Source: Morchella semilibera
Lineage: Eukaryota; Ascomycota; Pezizomycetes; Pezizales; Morchellaceae
Reading direction: 5' to 3'
NCBI GenBank assembly: GCA_009192285.1
Contig: WBVU01000005.1
Span: forward strand, 2,684,731 to 2,748,730
Length of the DNA: 64,000 bases
The notes beneath the pieces are model-generated. The model worked only from the letters and a program-made list of their open reading frames with translations. It did no database searches and had not been told where the DNA came from. A program made the translations under genes and the position numbers. This document shows positions 23,055 through 35,160 of this stretch, one piece after another; position 1 is the stretch's first letter, and every line of letters starts with the position of its first letter.

Positions 23055-24175
23055 TTCTATGAGTGGAGGGTTAGGTTATAGCTGAGCTGAGAGATAACTG
23101 GGCTGGGAAGTGGGGTAATAGACATGGAGAAGCGGGGGCTCCGTGCTGGCGATTACGCTGCTAGGGCGAATTTGGCCAAACTGACAACCTTGGCGACGTC
23201 ATATCCCGAAAAGAGCTGCGCCGGGAGATCGACGATCTCGCGTCAACCCAAGGTTGGCGAGGGGGAGATGTCGATTCCCGTAATATTCAATTCAGGCAGC
23301 ACGCTCGCTATCTTCTACTTTATACGTAGTGGCATATTGAGATCCAATTGCGTGCTTTTTAAAATGTTCCGACAGCTCAGCTTTCAGCCTGGTTTTGGTT
23401 ATTTTGTGCATGCGTCTTTAGCGACCTTGCACTTGACTCTCGCAAATCAAAACGTGAGCCCCGATACAAGACCTGGTCAACTGTTGACCGGTTGTGATCC
23501 TGTCCTGCACTGTTATCGTGGTAGGGAAGTGGACCACGGGGTGAATCCTGAATGGCGAAGATTTACTGAGACCTTCCTAGTAACCGATATGGTAACCAGT
23601 GCGCTCTTGCATGCTTGCGTTTGAGAGATAGCGGAATACCACAAAGCCCCTAGGAAGCCCCAACCCGCTCGCCTCCGATGGGAGGAGCAATCATAGAAAT
23701 AAATAAAAATGAAAATGCCTGCTTAACTGAACCAGCAGCGTGTCATGTTGGACACCACTGCGAGCCAGACGAGCTGCATGAGCATGCCTCCAGCTGTTGG
23801 CCGCATATGATATCCGTCGAGTGGTGTGGGCTATTCCAGTCTTCTCTCGCTCGCTCGTCCTCTATTTCTCCGTCTTTTATTCCATTGCCAAGGTACGTAT
23901 TTCACTCCCCTTTATCCCCCGGATTCGTTTTTTTTGTTGTTAAAAATTTATAATCACTCTTGTTCCACACGGCCGTCGCCTGCAGGTGGCTTATTTGTTT
24001 TTCCGCAGCTGGTCACAGAGCAGCGTTTGAGCTTTACCTGTAAATACAGAATACGTTCTTAAACTCGTCTTCTTACCATGCCCTGCTTCTAAACTCCTTT
24101 CGTTCTTAATTGTCTTGCTCTTTTAGTTGCACTTCTTCTCTTGTTCTCCTTCTTATCTCATTGTTTCTTGCAGAG
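23055..24175. other. Divergent promoter region between nas2 and the RhoGEF gene
   Basis: About 1.1 kb between divergent starts. An open frame at 23124-23624 has no recognisable domain and begins inside the likely nas2 promoter. I do not accept it as a gene. The stretch before 24176 is T/C-rich and probably the leader of the downstream gene. Confidence 0.45.
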
Positions 24176-27100
24176 ATGGCTATGACAATCCCAGCACAGC
24201 AACCAGACAATGATTCGTTATACTTCAAAGACCCTGTGTCCTGGAAACCTCCCTATTTCATTCGACCTTTCGTCTCAACAACAGCATCTACAAATGCCGA
24301 GTCTTCAAGGGAAAGTAGCACAATTCAGAGCTTCCATTCAACAACAGATAAATTATCTGTTCTATCCACGGATCTTGGGGTTGCAGAGTGCCAGCCATCA
24401 TCAATCAATGAATCCACTGCTAGCTCTGCAACAAGTCCGTGCTCGCATCTATCGAACGCTGATTGGGCGGCCCCCGTGGTGTACACGGAAGCGTTGGAAG
24501 CAGATCGGAGTTCATTAAATCTGGCATTGGAACGGACTAACGAATCCACGGAAACCGCGGATTATTTTGAGGAATTTGAAGAACTAACGACTGTCCCCTC
24601 TGATGCGATTGAGATTCTACAAGAAGATCTGAGCGTACCATATCGAAAAGATAAGGACACATTACAATTCCGGAAGTGGATAAATTCGTTTCGCCGAAAA
24701 AGCGTGTATCCGTCAATCGAGGGCGCTGCTGCACTCAATGATAGTGATGCAGTTTCTCGTATGCCTTCCTCAAAAGCAGATACCAAAACACCTTCTTCGT
24801 CAATGAGGTTTGTTACCGCCGTGAAGACGGCATCAAATACATTTGCCTCCCTTTCTATTGCAGGAGGATCAACCAGAAGAAAGTCCAGTGGCGGCACACT
24901 AGATGACGCCACTGTAACAAGAATGAGGGATCGCAGATGCGCGCTTGAAGAGTTGATAAATACAGAAGAGTATTATATTGCAGATTTGAAGGTTTTGATG
25001 AATGTAAGTCTTGGACCGCATCTTTAAGATAGGCGATTGTTTCATTTGCTGAGCGTGAAAAGCTCTATTGCTCTGTACTCAATGATTGCGAGTGCATATC
25101 CGCAGATGTTAAGGATGCCATCAAACGTAACGTTGCCGAAATACTTGCCCTCCATGAGAGCTTGTTATCGGAAATTTTTCGCATGCTCCCTGCTGCTTCA
25201 CATCAGATCCAGAATTATAAAGGAAAGTTTCTTGATATCAGCCCTCAAGTAGGTGAATTGGAGAGGACACACATTTTGTCAAACCCAGAGGCAGCCGCTA
25301 AGGTGGCAGAAGTGTTCGATAAAATGGTGAGCAGTAAATTGTGTGGTAACTTTGCAACTGGTCCTGATATTCTTTTGGGGGAGGGTACAGATGAGAGGAT
25401 TCTTTGTCTACGAAGAGTACTCCGCCAAATACGAGCTCGTGTGCCAAGACCTGAGCCAATTTCGCGGAGAGTCTTGGAACTCGTGGGAGAAGGGATGCGA
25501 AATGCTGGCTGGAGCAATAAATTCCCCAGACAACCAACAAGAGTATGGGAAGCGTGCCTTAACGCTGGATGATATGTTGGTTAAGGTATGGAGGCGTTCT
25601 TCCGGCAAATATACAAGATTCCAAGTATGCTAATTCGTCGTCGTTGATAGCCCATACAAAGGATATGCAAGTATCCTCTTTTTTTTGCGGAAATAGTGAA
25701 ATATACCCCAGCAATGGATTGCCCTCAAACAAACAGATTACTTGAGAAGGTCCGTTATAGACTGGAAGAGACGGCATACCAGATTAACACAGCAAAACGC
25801 GAGGCGCCAAGGATACGAGAGAGGATTGAGAAGACATGGTTATTACAAGACCGAATAGACTTCCAGGAAAAGGTAGTACCGACCCATAGCACAACTGGTG
25901 TTACCCACCTTATATAACTGAATCTATGCCTAACAAGTTTTGTGGCGCTTCTACAGTCTGGGTTTTCAATACGTCTTTTGGGGCATATTGTTCTATGTGG
26001 TGTGCTACATGTTGTTTGGCAGCGGCAAACGGGAATTGTTGGAGAATATCTAGCTTGTTTATTATACAAGTCCTACCTGTTGTTGGCAACAGTTTCAAAA
26101 GCAGATAATAGGTATAGCGTTAAATTCGCTATAACTCTGGCTACTGCTCGTATCGAAGAGGTGAATCAGGGCCGAGGTCAGTTCTCTATCAGTCTTTGGA
26201 AGCTCAATAACTGACGACCAGACTACAGGCTTAACTTGCCATTCTGCGCTATTCTCATGGAAAATTATATTCGAGGCAGGACATCGAATCTACGAAATAT
26301 TAGTTAGTGCATGTTCAGCGAAAGAGGAGGAGGTATGGAGAACTCAGATATTGGATAGGGCGGCAGCTGAAAGCAGAGACTATCAAGAGTACAGCTCGAC
26401 GAATTTTGATCTTTTTGGTTCCATGAACTCCGATGTGAAGCCAATCGGAACTGTATTTGGCCGCCCTGGGACTTTGGTTAGGCATCAATCTCTCCACCGG
26501 TCAGGAAGCGACCCTAAATCGGATGTCGCCAATGTTATCATCAAAAATACTCATGCACTCTCAGAGGTCATTTGTTCGCAGTCAAACGCCCCCAGTATCA
26601 ATAGGAGCCTTTCTGTTTTGAGTATCAACCGGGTGCCAATTTTTTCGCCCAAGCGCTCTGATAGGAATAGCATCGAAGCAAAGCTAGCAGACGTTTGGAC
26701 AAAGGACATGCTACCGTTTGGATCGATGGGTCCTGGAAGTAGAAAAAGAGCGGACTCAAGCAACCTTATGAAGAGGTTGTCTGTGGTTAGCTTGGTATCA
26801 ACAGTCGCAAGGAAATCTATGCACAGTTTACAGAGCTATGGGAGTCAGTCAGAGGCCTCATCCATTCAATCATGGGAATCCGGTGATGGCGATGAGCCCG
26901 AGCCTGTTGGTAAAAAGATGACGGCCTCTGTTAAATCTAAGCAACCACCAAAAAATGTTCCGAACACTGTCCCAATGAAAAGAGCGTTCTCGTTTTCAGC
27001 CCCAGGAAGAAAAACCAGCAATGATTGGAAGAACACTTGGCGTAAGAGCGCAGCTTCTTCTAAGGGTGATAAAAGGAGGCTCCCAATGACCCAAGAGGAT

Positions 27101-27358
27101 GTGAGGACTACTTATGAGGCGGCCCCCAATATTCATGCACCAATAGCCAACAATTCAATCGCAGATTCGGAATTTGGGTTGTCAAGGGAGTGCTTGAAAG
27201 ACATTTCGAGCACTGCTCTTAATGATGTCACAATCTCGCCGTCACCCCCACTAAACTCGGCGAAAACACAGAGGAAAAAAAGCAGTGTTTTGGGCTCAAA
27301 TCACAATTTGAGAGGGGCCTTTCGGAGGAGATTTTTTACTAGAAGCACTGCACGATAG
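24176..27358 (+). CDS. Rho guanine-nucleotide exchange factor (DH-PH)
   Basis: Six exons (24176-25003, 25054-25326, 25391-25585, 25651-25872, 25957-26176 and 26229-27358) join in frame to 955 residues. Residues 1-245 are S/T-rich and acidic. The DH domain covers about 250-505: ALEELINTEEYYIADLKVLM (conserved region 1), then FFVYEEYSAKYELV, ALTLDDMLVKPIQRICKYPL (conserved region 3) and the closing EKTWLLQDRIDF helix. A PH domain follows at about 507-620, with SWKIIFEAGHRIYEILVSAC and an acidic-tryptophan end (EEEVWRTQIL). The tail is S/K/R-rich and probably disordered. DH-PH proteins load GTP on Rho-family GTPases at the plasma membrane to direct actin and wall synthesis. The CNH domain of the Rom2/Tus1 class is absent, so this is another subgroup, whose target (Rho1 or Cdc42) I cannot tell. 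Confidence 0.9.
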
Positions 27359-29202
27359 AAAGCCGCCCCCAGTACTAACACCATTGCTGCATACCACTGC
27401 TACCATTGTAGCCATCAATTATCTTTCGTCCTACCCCTGTTCTTTCATTACATCCCATTTACTATTTCTTTCGTGTTTGGCTTCTTTTTATCGGCGTCTC
27501 AAGGTTTTAATCGGGGTTGGTTTTTATTCGCTTTTTTATTCGTTTTTTTTTCTTCTTTTTTTTTTCCTTTTCCTCTTGAAGGAAACTCTCTCTGGTCACA
27601 GTTGGAGACAGTTGTCGATTATCAAAAAGTTAATGTACTATGGGTAGGCAAGGAATCAGGCTTACCTGGCTGGTTTGTTTCCCGTCCCTTAACCTCTCCC
27701 TTTCATTTCACATTCCAGTCCTTTGGCTTAGCCACCCGTCCTTGCCTTCTTTTCTTTTTTCGCAAGGTGTTTGTAACCCTTGTTTATGTTTATCAGCTAC
27801 CACTAGATGTAGGAAATAGGCGTTGGTGTGATTTGGCACAATTTTGCACGGTCGAGATTGCCTAAAGAGGTTTCATTAACGTCCTGAGATGTACCAATTT
27901 AGGGCTCTCTATAAACAATGCCGGATCAAATAGGTGCTGAAAGATTTTTATCCTAACCACACACGCCTACAAACGGCTGTCAGAAACGTCTCTTCGAAAA
28001 CAAGTGAGCAGAGCATGTATATGGATGCCTGCACAGAACTCAATAATAGTCCTCGGTAGCTGAATTCCCGAAAAAGATTCAAACCTACAAACTAAGAAGG
28101 TGCACAGATAGCAAACCACCAAAAGCAGCAGGACCCATGACTCAGGGCTGATTCTGTAGGTACATATGGTTAAGTTGCCCTATATGTAGAGTAGTTCGAT
28201 CTTCCGGAAAGTTGTAACGTACCTATGTACTCTATGCATGTAGTTATTTTCTCCCTGATTGAGCCTTAGCCTTTCTTTTTTCTAGGTTCCAACATCTACA
28301 TTTTACAGCATATGTACTTCTACGTACATTACAGCCCAGCCTCAGGCGTCCCTTTCTATTTCTATTTTTATTCTCCTTTCACCAACCCACTCCTCACGGG
28401 TTCAGCTCTGATAGCTAATAGCTGACAGCGGTGAAGAGGAAGAGCCGATAGTATGTACTTGAATGTCTGCTGTGCGTATTGGTCCCTCCCACCATGTCCA
28501 TGTCCATGTCCATGTCACGGCTTGTGGGTCAGGATGGGGTCACAAACAGAAGAGTTCTGGTAGCCTACGTATGTACGTACGCACGCATACACCCCAGAAT
28601 CAGGTATTTGCATTGTAATCGGGAGCAGAGCATGCGCCTCTCACTGCTGGAAGAGAAGTGCTGTTTGGACCTTTGAATGGAATGTAGACCGATTCTTGCA
28701 CCATTGCATCTATCTACTCTATGTCTGTCAAGCGAAAAGCGGTTTTACAAAAATACAAAATAGGTTGAGCAGAGCTGTGTCGTATGATGGCTGCTATTCT
28801 GTCCATTCGGAGACTTAGAATGAGGCTATTTATAGCCACCGCCAATCGCCGCACCCTAGCCCGGGCACGGGGAATACGTTGCCCAAAGCGGCCGTGGTGA
28901 TCATTGGCTCTTTCTTCTTTTTCAGCCCCACGTCACACGTGTGTGGTGGTTGGATGCATTTCATCCGATGATACCTTGGGATGTGCGTGGAAACCTGCAA
29001 AATTGCTTCTTTGCTGTGGAATCATGCAGTGCGTTGATCGGTACATTGCAGGGCGTTGCAAGACGTTGCATGGCATGGCATATGCGGGTGGCTGTTGGTG
29101 GTTGGTGCCATGGAGACGAACCAACGGAGCGGGAGACCGAGAAACCCGGATCAGCGCCGCACCCCTTCAAAGCTGAAGGTTTCGGTTTTTTTTTTCTTTT
29201 TT

Positions 29203-29234
<32 letters not shown>

Positions 29235-31687
29235 TTTTTGGGGGGGGGGTGGGTGAGGTTTCAGAATGTTTCTGGTGAGCGGAGACTGGCGGACGGATTG
29301 TACGCGCAGACAGGGTATTCTGTTATGTAAGTCCAGACCGGCACTGAGTGAAGGAAATTTTCTTTCCCCGGAGGTGTGGCTGCGGCTGGTCGGCCGAATA
29401 CACGTCGAATGCGGGACCGGGGTGCAAGTGCGAGTGAGCGCTCATGTCTGAAGTCTATTTCTTTTTTTCTTTTCTTTTCTTTACTTGGTATGATGTACTT
29501 ATGTATATTACATCGTAGGTACTTCTATAAATAAGCGTATTCTACTATACTCCCTATGAAACATACATAACAAAGTGGTACATAGTACATTAATTGTCTT
29601 GCACTTCCTTTATCGGCGGTGGTCTGCCTTTCTCGGCTCGGAAGAGCTGTCTTCACGGCAGATACTGTGCTGTTCTGGTTCGTATTCACGCATGCAGGTC
29701 ACAACAGGTGTGGGTTAGATGCCTGTTTAGGATGTATCCAGGAAAGCTTGTATCCGGCACCGGGCTCTTTTGGGGGGAGGAATTGCTTTTGTGGGAAGCA
29801 CAGATCCATCTAGAGTAGAGTAGGTGCAGAAACTTGGTAATGCGCTCTACATCATGAGGATGACTTGTACCTGTACCTGGATCACGATCGAGAGTGCAAA
29901 TACTCGGTCCCACAGTGCATACATGTACATACACTAGAGTAGTTGAAGAAAGACCGGCCCGTCAGCCCTCTGTGTCTCTGTCTCTGTCTTGAGGCCCCGA
30001 ATTAAAAAACCATCCATCCAGCAACCACTGCGATGGTACGGAACGAGACGAGACGGACCCCCAGTTAACGAATCCTAGTACATTGCGTGTGCCAGATCTC
30101 CGACCGCGACTACGGCCGGTGACGGTTCCGGTATGTCTTCCGAGAGAGAAGGGGGGCGGGGGGGAGAGAAACCCTTTTTTCTTCTTCTTCTTCTTCTTCT
30201 TCGGGTGCCGGTCTTATCGCGATCCATCTCTTGTGTTTTCAATCGCTTAATGTCGCGTATAGATCTTGCTCCGGCTCCAGCTCGCTGAGTGATGTCTGGT
30301 GTCTTGTCCGGCGTTGTGGTCCGTCAGCGCTGTGAGTTGTGGCCTGTCAACTGTTTGATATGAGCTATGGCTTTAGTAGGAGAGGTTATGGACATATCTT
30401 GTAGGTAATCAATGGGTGGGTAGATCTAGTCTATGCATCATCCCCTACCCTAACTCGACCCGCCCGTCTTTTTTTGTAGGCCGGTGAACAACGCGATTCA
30501 ATGGAGGGGAAAGTCTCCGGGTTTCTAACCTCTGGGAATGCAGAAAAAAAAGCCCTGATCTAAGAGAATAATTTCTTGGAGGTTATAATATCTGGTAGAA
30601 CCGATCATTAACATACGGCTCGTAGAGCATAGTTGGCTTGGGAAGGAGGTAGTACGTGGATTGTACGGGGAGAGGTAGTACTCTAAATAAGAAAATGGTG
30701 AGATACATAGTTGAGCATGTATACCCCCAGGCGTTTTCTAGTACTAAATGACATATATAGTACTTCACCGGTTCTGAGGTCTGGAGGGGGCGTGGATTGC
30801 AGGCTTAACATAGGCCCTTCCCTTTTTTTTCTTTCTTCTTTTCCCGCGAAGCCTAAAGTACATGTGATAGTTGAAAAATAAAACATTGCATGCTCATCTG
30901 TGCACAATAAGCTACATGTATGTATATAAGGTGGTACTGTGGATATGAAGTAAATGCAATGCAGCACCCCCCCCCCCCATCCGAGATGGCCTAACTACTT
31001 AACATGTACATATACAGATTATATACCGTATCCCAGAGCTACTGTGCGCCGGAATCGTCGTTTTTAATCAATCTACTTAATCCCAGATGCTAAAAGACTA
31101 CCGTTGGATCTAATGGTCTAGAACCTATATAAACTGACCCACCATTGCAATAGGCACTAACCCGCACCTCATAAACCCAATTATAAAATAGTTTAACCCC
31201 CCCCCCCCCCAGGCCACCCCCTCTTCAAGGAAACCGCCCAGGCCACCACCCCCAGGCCACCACCCCCGCCCTACCCCGTATCTAGCGTATCTGAATCACG
31301 AACCATCACTCACCTATAAACCGGAAGTCTACATGTTTTTTTTTCTGCCTATGCTAATTGACTAATTGCACAAGGCCTGCATGAACTTGTTAGTTCATTG
31401 ATTGTTGCAGTATATCACAGTGTTAAACACACCTCGGAAGCACTGGTAGGTGTATTATAGTTTACAAGCGCCCTGTTATCTATTTTATATGTGTAGGTGC
31501 ACCCTAGATGCATATATCGGGATCGACGAATATAATACATTACAGTCCCTTTTAACTACATGTATACTTGTACATAGGACTTGTAGAAGTCAGCAAAGGT
31601 ACCTACAAAGGTCTCAACTACATGTACATATATAAGTATCGAATCGGTAAGTGGATCGGGAAAAGCGTTTACATGTACGTGTATATA
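27359..31687. other. Gene-free stretch of 4.3 kb
   Basis: It begins with the T-rich 3' flank of the RhoGEF gene. It holds simple repeats, including a T/G homopolymer block at 29186-29250, TTC repeats at about 30178-30200 and C runs near 30967 and 31200, plus scattered ACATGTA words. Open frames are short and without domain signals. No gene is supported. Confidence 0.5.
28494..28517. repeat. CCATGT hexamer microsatellite
   Basis: Four consecutive CCATGT units. A short tandem repeat with no evident role. Confidence 0.7.
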
Positions 31688-31949
31688 TGTTCCGTCCCAG
31701 TGACCAACAGATACCACCGGCCAATAAACTGTCCGGTTGGCCAATAGGCTGGCCTACTGGGAAATAGAGACCATTGGTCAACGCTCTGTGAGAATTGACC
31801 AACGATCTACTAGTATTGCTAACTTCACAACAGAATGAGCTATAACTTAGCGGAGACTATCAAATAGTGTATAAAAAGAGGAAGAATAATAATTTATTAC
31901 TTGTTTATTAAGCGAAATTAAACACAGTAAGGGTAGTGATATTTATATC

Positions 31950-32696
31950 CTATTCCCCTCTTTCCCTTGATCTAACTCCTCTGACTTTGTCTCTGTACCG
32001 GCCTTGTGCACGGCCAGTTTTCCTTCTCTTTCCAGTTGATGGTTCGTCCTCTGATAACTCAACTGAGCTTAGGACTGAGCTACTACTAGTGGACGAGGTT
32101 GCCTGACTTAAATTTTCGGGTCTATCAACCATGCCAGCTTCAGTACGGTTTATGAGATCTGAGAGAAAGCCGCAGTTATGATCATCTGCATGACAATGAA
32201 CAGAACATTTAATTCCTTCTTTGAAACACCTGCATCTACGAGTTGAGCAGAGACTTTTACAATTGCAACTGATTGCCACTCTTTCGCTTGTTGAACACAG
32301 TGCCGCCAATTGATGAAGAGATATTTTCTTTCTTTTGGCCGGATCTATTGGTAATTCGATATTTTGACCATTTGGTTCTCCAAGAAAGCGAGTTAAAACC
32401 TTTGTGGGTTGTTGACGGTCCAAAGTACCAAAAGCAGACTGCAAAATATAGTTGTTTTCGTGAGGATGTTCTAGAATTCGACAGAGAACTCTTAAGTCAT
32501 CGGTAGAAGCCCTGTCTTCTCTGGGTATTTTTAAAGTAACATATTCCCCCACTTCAAAAACCTCAATTGTAAATTTCTTTTTGTACTTTTCCGACATTTT
32601 CTGTCTTGCTTTAGCTGTGTTTTCACGTACCTCTCTCTCCATTTGAGACACCCCCGATAATCTTTGATGGTCCAGCCCCCAATAAAACGGGATCAA
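31950..32696 (-). CDS. C-terminal part of the Ginger-type transposase with CXC cysteine cluster
   Basis: This frame follows the integrase with a few bases of overlap and a change of frame. It contains an SH3-like stretch (VGEYVTLKIPREDRA) typical of the DNA-binding tail of such integrases. Next is a cysteine-rich segment, SCNCKSLCSTRRCRCF followed by CSVHCH, which resembles the CXC DNA-binding module of tesmin/TSO1 proteins and of Ginger transposases. The last 60 residues are S/T-, E- and R-rich. It is probably the C-terminal domain of one transposase and not an independent gene. The ATG-less start and frame change suggest decay or an unrecognised intron. Confidence 0.65.
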   Translation of the reverse strand: MIPFYWGLDHQRLSGVSQMEREVRENTAKARQKMSEKYKKKFTIEVFEVGEYVTLKIPREDRASTDDLRVLCRILEHPHENNYILQSAFGTLDRQQPTKVLTRFLGEPNGQNIELPIDPAKRKKISLHQLAALCSTSERVAISCNCKSLCSTRRCRCFKEGIKCSVHCHADDHNCGFLSDLINRTEAGMVDRPENLSQATSSTSSSSVLSSVELSEDEPSTGKRRKTGRAQGRYRDKVRGVRSRERGE

Positions 32697-33748
32697 TAGG
32701 TATATCTGTTTGAACGGATTTTTTCGGTTTCAGATGTTTCAGCCCCCTCGTTGGGATCATCAATTACCTCTTCTTCAATAATATAATGTTCCCTTTCTGA
32801 TAGTGGTATACGTTCCTCCCAATAACATTTTCGACCAAATACTACCTCGTATGGAGTTTTCTTTGTTGTAGAATGCTTTGTACGATTAATAGCAAGAGCA
32901 ATATCTGGAAGTGCAATAGACCAATCTTTGCGAGCATGCTCTCTCTTCCATTTCCGTAAGCCATTTTCGACAACACCATTTGCTTGCTCTACAAGCCCTT
33001 GCGTTTGTGGCGTTCTTGGTCTTCCGTTAATAATTTTGACACCATAACGTTTAATTAAAATTAATAAAGCTCCTTTGAATTCTTTTCCATTATCGCATTG
33101 AAGGATTTTCATAGGACCAAAGTTTCCAAACCACATAGAAAGACAATCAGCAACTCCTTTTGCTTATTTACTTCGTAGCGGATATAAACAGGAATATTTG
33201 CTAAAGTGATCTTTAACATGCAATATCCATTGAAACTGTTCATCTGGTTCGTGCCGCATATCGATCAAATCAATTTGAACCCGCTCAAAGATATCGTTTA
33301 CCACAATAGGGTTTAAAGGAGCCCTTGAACGGCTTGGTCGATTGAGGGCACATATTTGACAGTAACTGAGTAGAAACTCTACTTCATCTTTTTTAATTCC
33401 GTAAAACTGTTCTTTGATGGCGTCGTAGGTTTTGTGTTTGCCTTTGTGATTTATTTGAGTATGAACTTGTTTGATATAGTCGAATACTTGAAACTCTTGA
33501 ACTACACGACGGGGTTGAACTCCTGAACCAGTCGAACGTCGATAAAGATAGGTCCCTGATAAATAATAAAAAGTTTTTGCAGCATATTTATCATTTCGAT
33601 CCTTTGGACTATTGGTAACCCGTTGTGGATTTGATAGCCAATCACGATAACTATCGTATTGCTCTAAGCTGAGCCGATATCTATTGTTATTTTTGTGGAT
33701 ATACTCCCAGAATTTCAGTTCGGCATCTTTGGTAAACGGGTTTAACAT
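32693..33748 (-). pseudogene. Gypsy-like integrase/transposase of the Ginger-type element
   Basis: The minus-strand frame from 33748 holds an H2C2 zinc-binding module (HTQINHKGKH ... SYCQIC) and then the first catalytic aspartate in VQIDLIDMR. Continuing in the same frame past one in-frame stop codon, the sequence has the second aspartate in LQCDNGKEF and the catalytic glutamate in LVEQANGVVENGL, about 35 residues apart, followed by the conserved LAINRTKHSTTKKTPYEVVF motif. The layout matches the integrases of Ginger transposons and their domesticated animal relatives (KRBA2-like). All three catalytic acids are present. The stop makes this copy look inactive, although it is otherwise well preserved. 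Confidence 0.78.
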
Positions 33749-33823
33749 TAGTACAGGATCCTCTCTTATGAGCTCTCCAGGAATTGCTATAGCATTTTAT
33801 TTTAGCATTCTAGGCCGAAATTA

Positions 33824-34315
33824 TTATCGTAGTAGGAATAGGAATAACATACGATCATCCTCAGTAATCACTTTCTTAACCGTACCTAGATCACTCGTAT
33901 CTTCTCCGCTTTTAATAATTCCTTTAGATCCTTCCGTAGGTTTTGGGTTTTGTATAGTAATACCATTACACCTTTCTAGTTTATCCTTTTTCCATACAAA
34001 AAAGGTCCGTAGCGGTAGCTCATTCAAAAAGTCAGTCCCTTCAATCGGATCTCTGACAAATAAAACTGTTCTCAAGTCCGGCCTCAACAACTCTTGAAGG
34101 ATAACCATGACTTCATCCTCCTGTATTGGCTTGTTGTGGAAAGTTTGTAGTTCCGGATATACCTCTCCCAAGGCCACACAAGCAAAAAAAACCATTGAGA
34201 ACTTTACAAAGTCCTGATATCGGTTCCATGTTTCAGACGATGTCAGTATAGTAGAAGACTCGGGTGTATAAGAGGAATCAAGGAATAAGGATTGAAAACC
34301 AGCCATAGCATTCAA
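33824..34315 (-). CDS. N-terminal reading frame of the Ginger-type element, function unknown
   Basis: A 163-residue frame at the 5' side of the transposon's coding strand, starting about 145 bases inside the right terminal repeat. I recognise no domain. It has a hydrophobic stretch (about 38-52, FSMVFFACVALGEVY) and a charged second half. It may be the N-terminal part of the transposase or a separate accessory protein. A stretch with several stops separates it from the integrase frame. Confidence 0.5.
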   Translation of the reverse strand: MNAMAGFQSLFLDSSYTPESSTILTSSETWNRYQDFVKFSMVFFACVALGEVYPELQTFHNKPIQEDEVMVILQELLRPDLRTVLFVRDPIEGTDFLNELPLRTFFVWKKDKLERCNGITIQNPKPTEGSKGIIKSGEDTSDLGTVKKVITEDDRMLFLFLLR

Positions 34316-34461
34316 TAATAACAGCTTTACTATATCGAGTTCTAACTATCAAGTGACACATATATCCCATTAAATCCCAAGGCCCGTTGGCCAACTTTCA
34401 GAAATTGGCCAATGGGACGGCCAGTTGGCCAACAATCAGCGTTGGTGACTAGGACGGAACA

Positions 34462-35160
34462 TATATATATGTTAAGAAGAGAATATCAGATTCTAACTTA
34501 CCCGACTATATATACCCCATCAGTTGACGATATATTGACACAATAAAAAGCAGCTGGCCATGTCAATTGGGTTTTGAGTATTCTGTTGCTATACATCCTC
34601 ATGATTATAGAGATAAACTATTACGAAATTGTTAGCAAAAGTCTCGGGAAGGTACCAAAAGCTTTGTACTAGAAGACGGATACTTAGGATGGCTACTTCT
34701 TTGCTGCGGACTTGGTATCAAACACTTTGCGATCCCCAATCTAGAGAGCCCCCCTAACCCCTTTACTAGGCGACGTCCCCAACAACCTTCCCCGCGGCTT
34801 TCTAGTAGATAGGTCCGCGTGTAATGGTAGACAAATATGTTCATGGGGAGGTTCTTTCAGTAGATTGCCAGTCAGGTGCGCCCGCGGTCACACCACTGGA
34901 ACAACTTCTATCAAGTACACATACCCCCACAATGAAGGTGCACATGCAGAACGGACTTGCCAAATCTACTAATCTAGGAGTAAGTGAGTGAGAAGGAGGA
35001 TAATGGAGTGTATGGGGGGGTGATTTCGACCCCCCAGACCCTGACCGGGGGACTAACTATTCATTTATGTCGTGGCAAGTGAGTTATGAGTGGACGTGCT
35101 ATTAGAAAAAGTATTACAGAATTATAGAGAGACAACTCTCATGAAAGTGTTCGGCGACTT
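34462..35160. other. Gene-free stretch between repeats
   Basis: AT-rich with small G and C runs. I see no gene or bounded repeat. Confidence 0.4.

Larger units (their letters stand above)
31688..34461 (-). mobile_element. Ginger-type DNA transposon with terminal inverted repeats
   Basis: The element is bounded by 21-base inverted repeats that match at 19 positions: TGTTCCGTCC at the left (31688-31708) and GGACGGAACA at the right (34441-34461). TATA stands on both sides as a possible 4-base target duplication. Subterminal zones at both ends repeat TTGGCCAA words. All coding is on the minus strand: an N-terminal frame, a gypsy-like integrase, and a C-terminal cysteine-rich CXC cluster. There is no reverse transcriptase, protease or LTR. 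TGT...ACA ends, a 4-base duplication and a lone gypsy-like integrase are the known marks of Ginger cut-and-paste transposons. At 2.77 kb the copy is complete end to end, but its reading frame is interrupted at least twice, so it is probably inactive unless splicing removes the breaks. Confidence 0.82.

Noticed and set aside
23124-23624. 166-codon open frame
   Set aside because: No recognisable motif, and it lies in the divergent promoter between nas2 and the RhoGEF gene. Likely chance.
28494-28517. CRISPR-like or functional tandem array
   Set aside because: Only a hexamer microsatellite. No spacer-repeat architecture exists anywhere in the window, and the DNA is fungal.
32273-32506. Plus-strand open frame inside the Ginger-type element
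   Set aside because: Antisense to the transposase tail, with no independent signal.
31688-34461. Interpretation of the integrase-bearing element as an LTR retrotransposon or Polinton
   Set aside because: No reverse transcriptase, protease, LTR, polymerase or capsid is present. Inverted terminal repeats and a lone integrase fit a Ginger-type DNA transposon.
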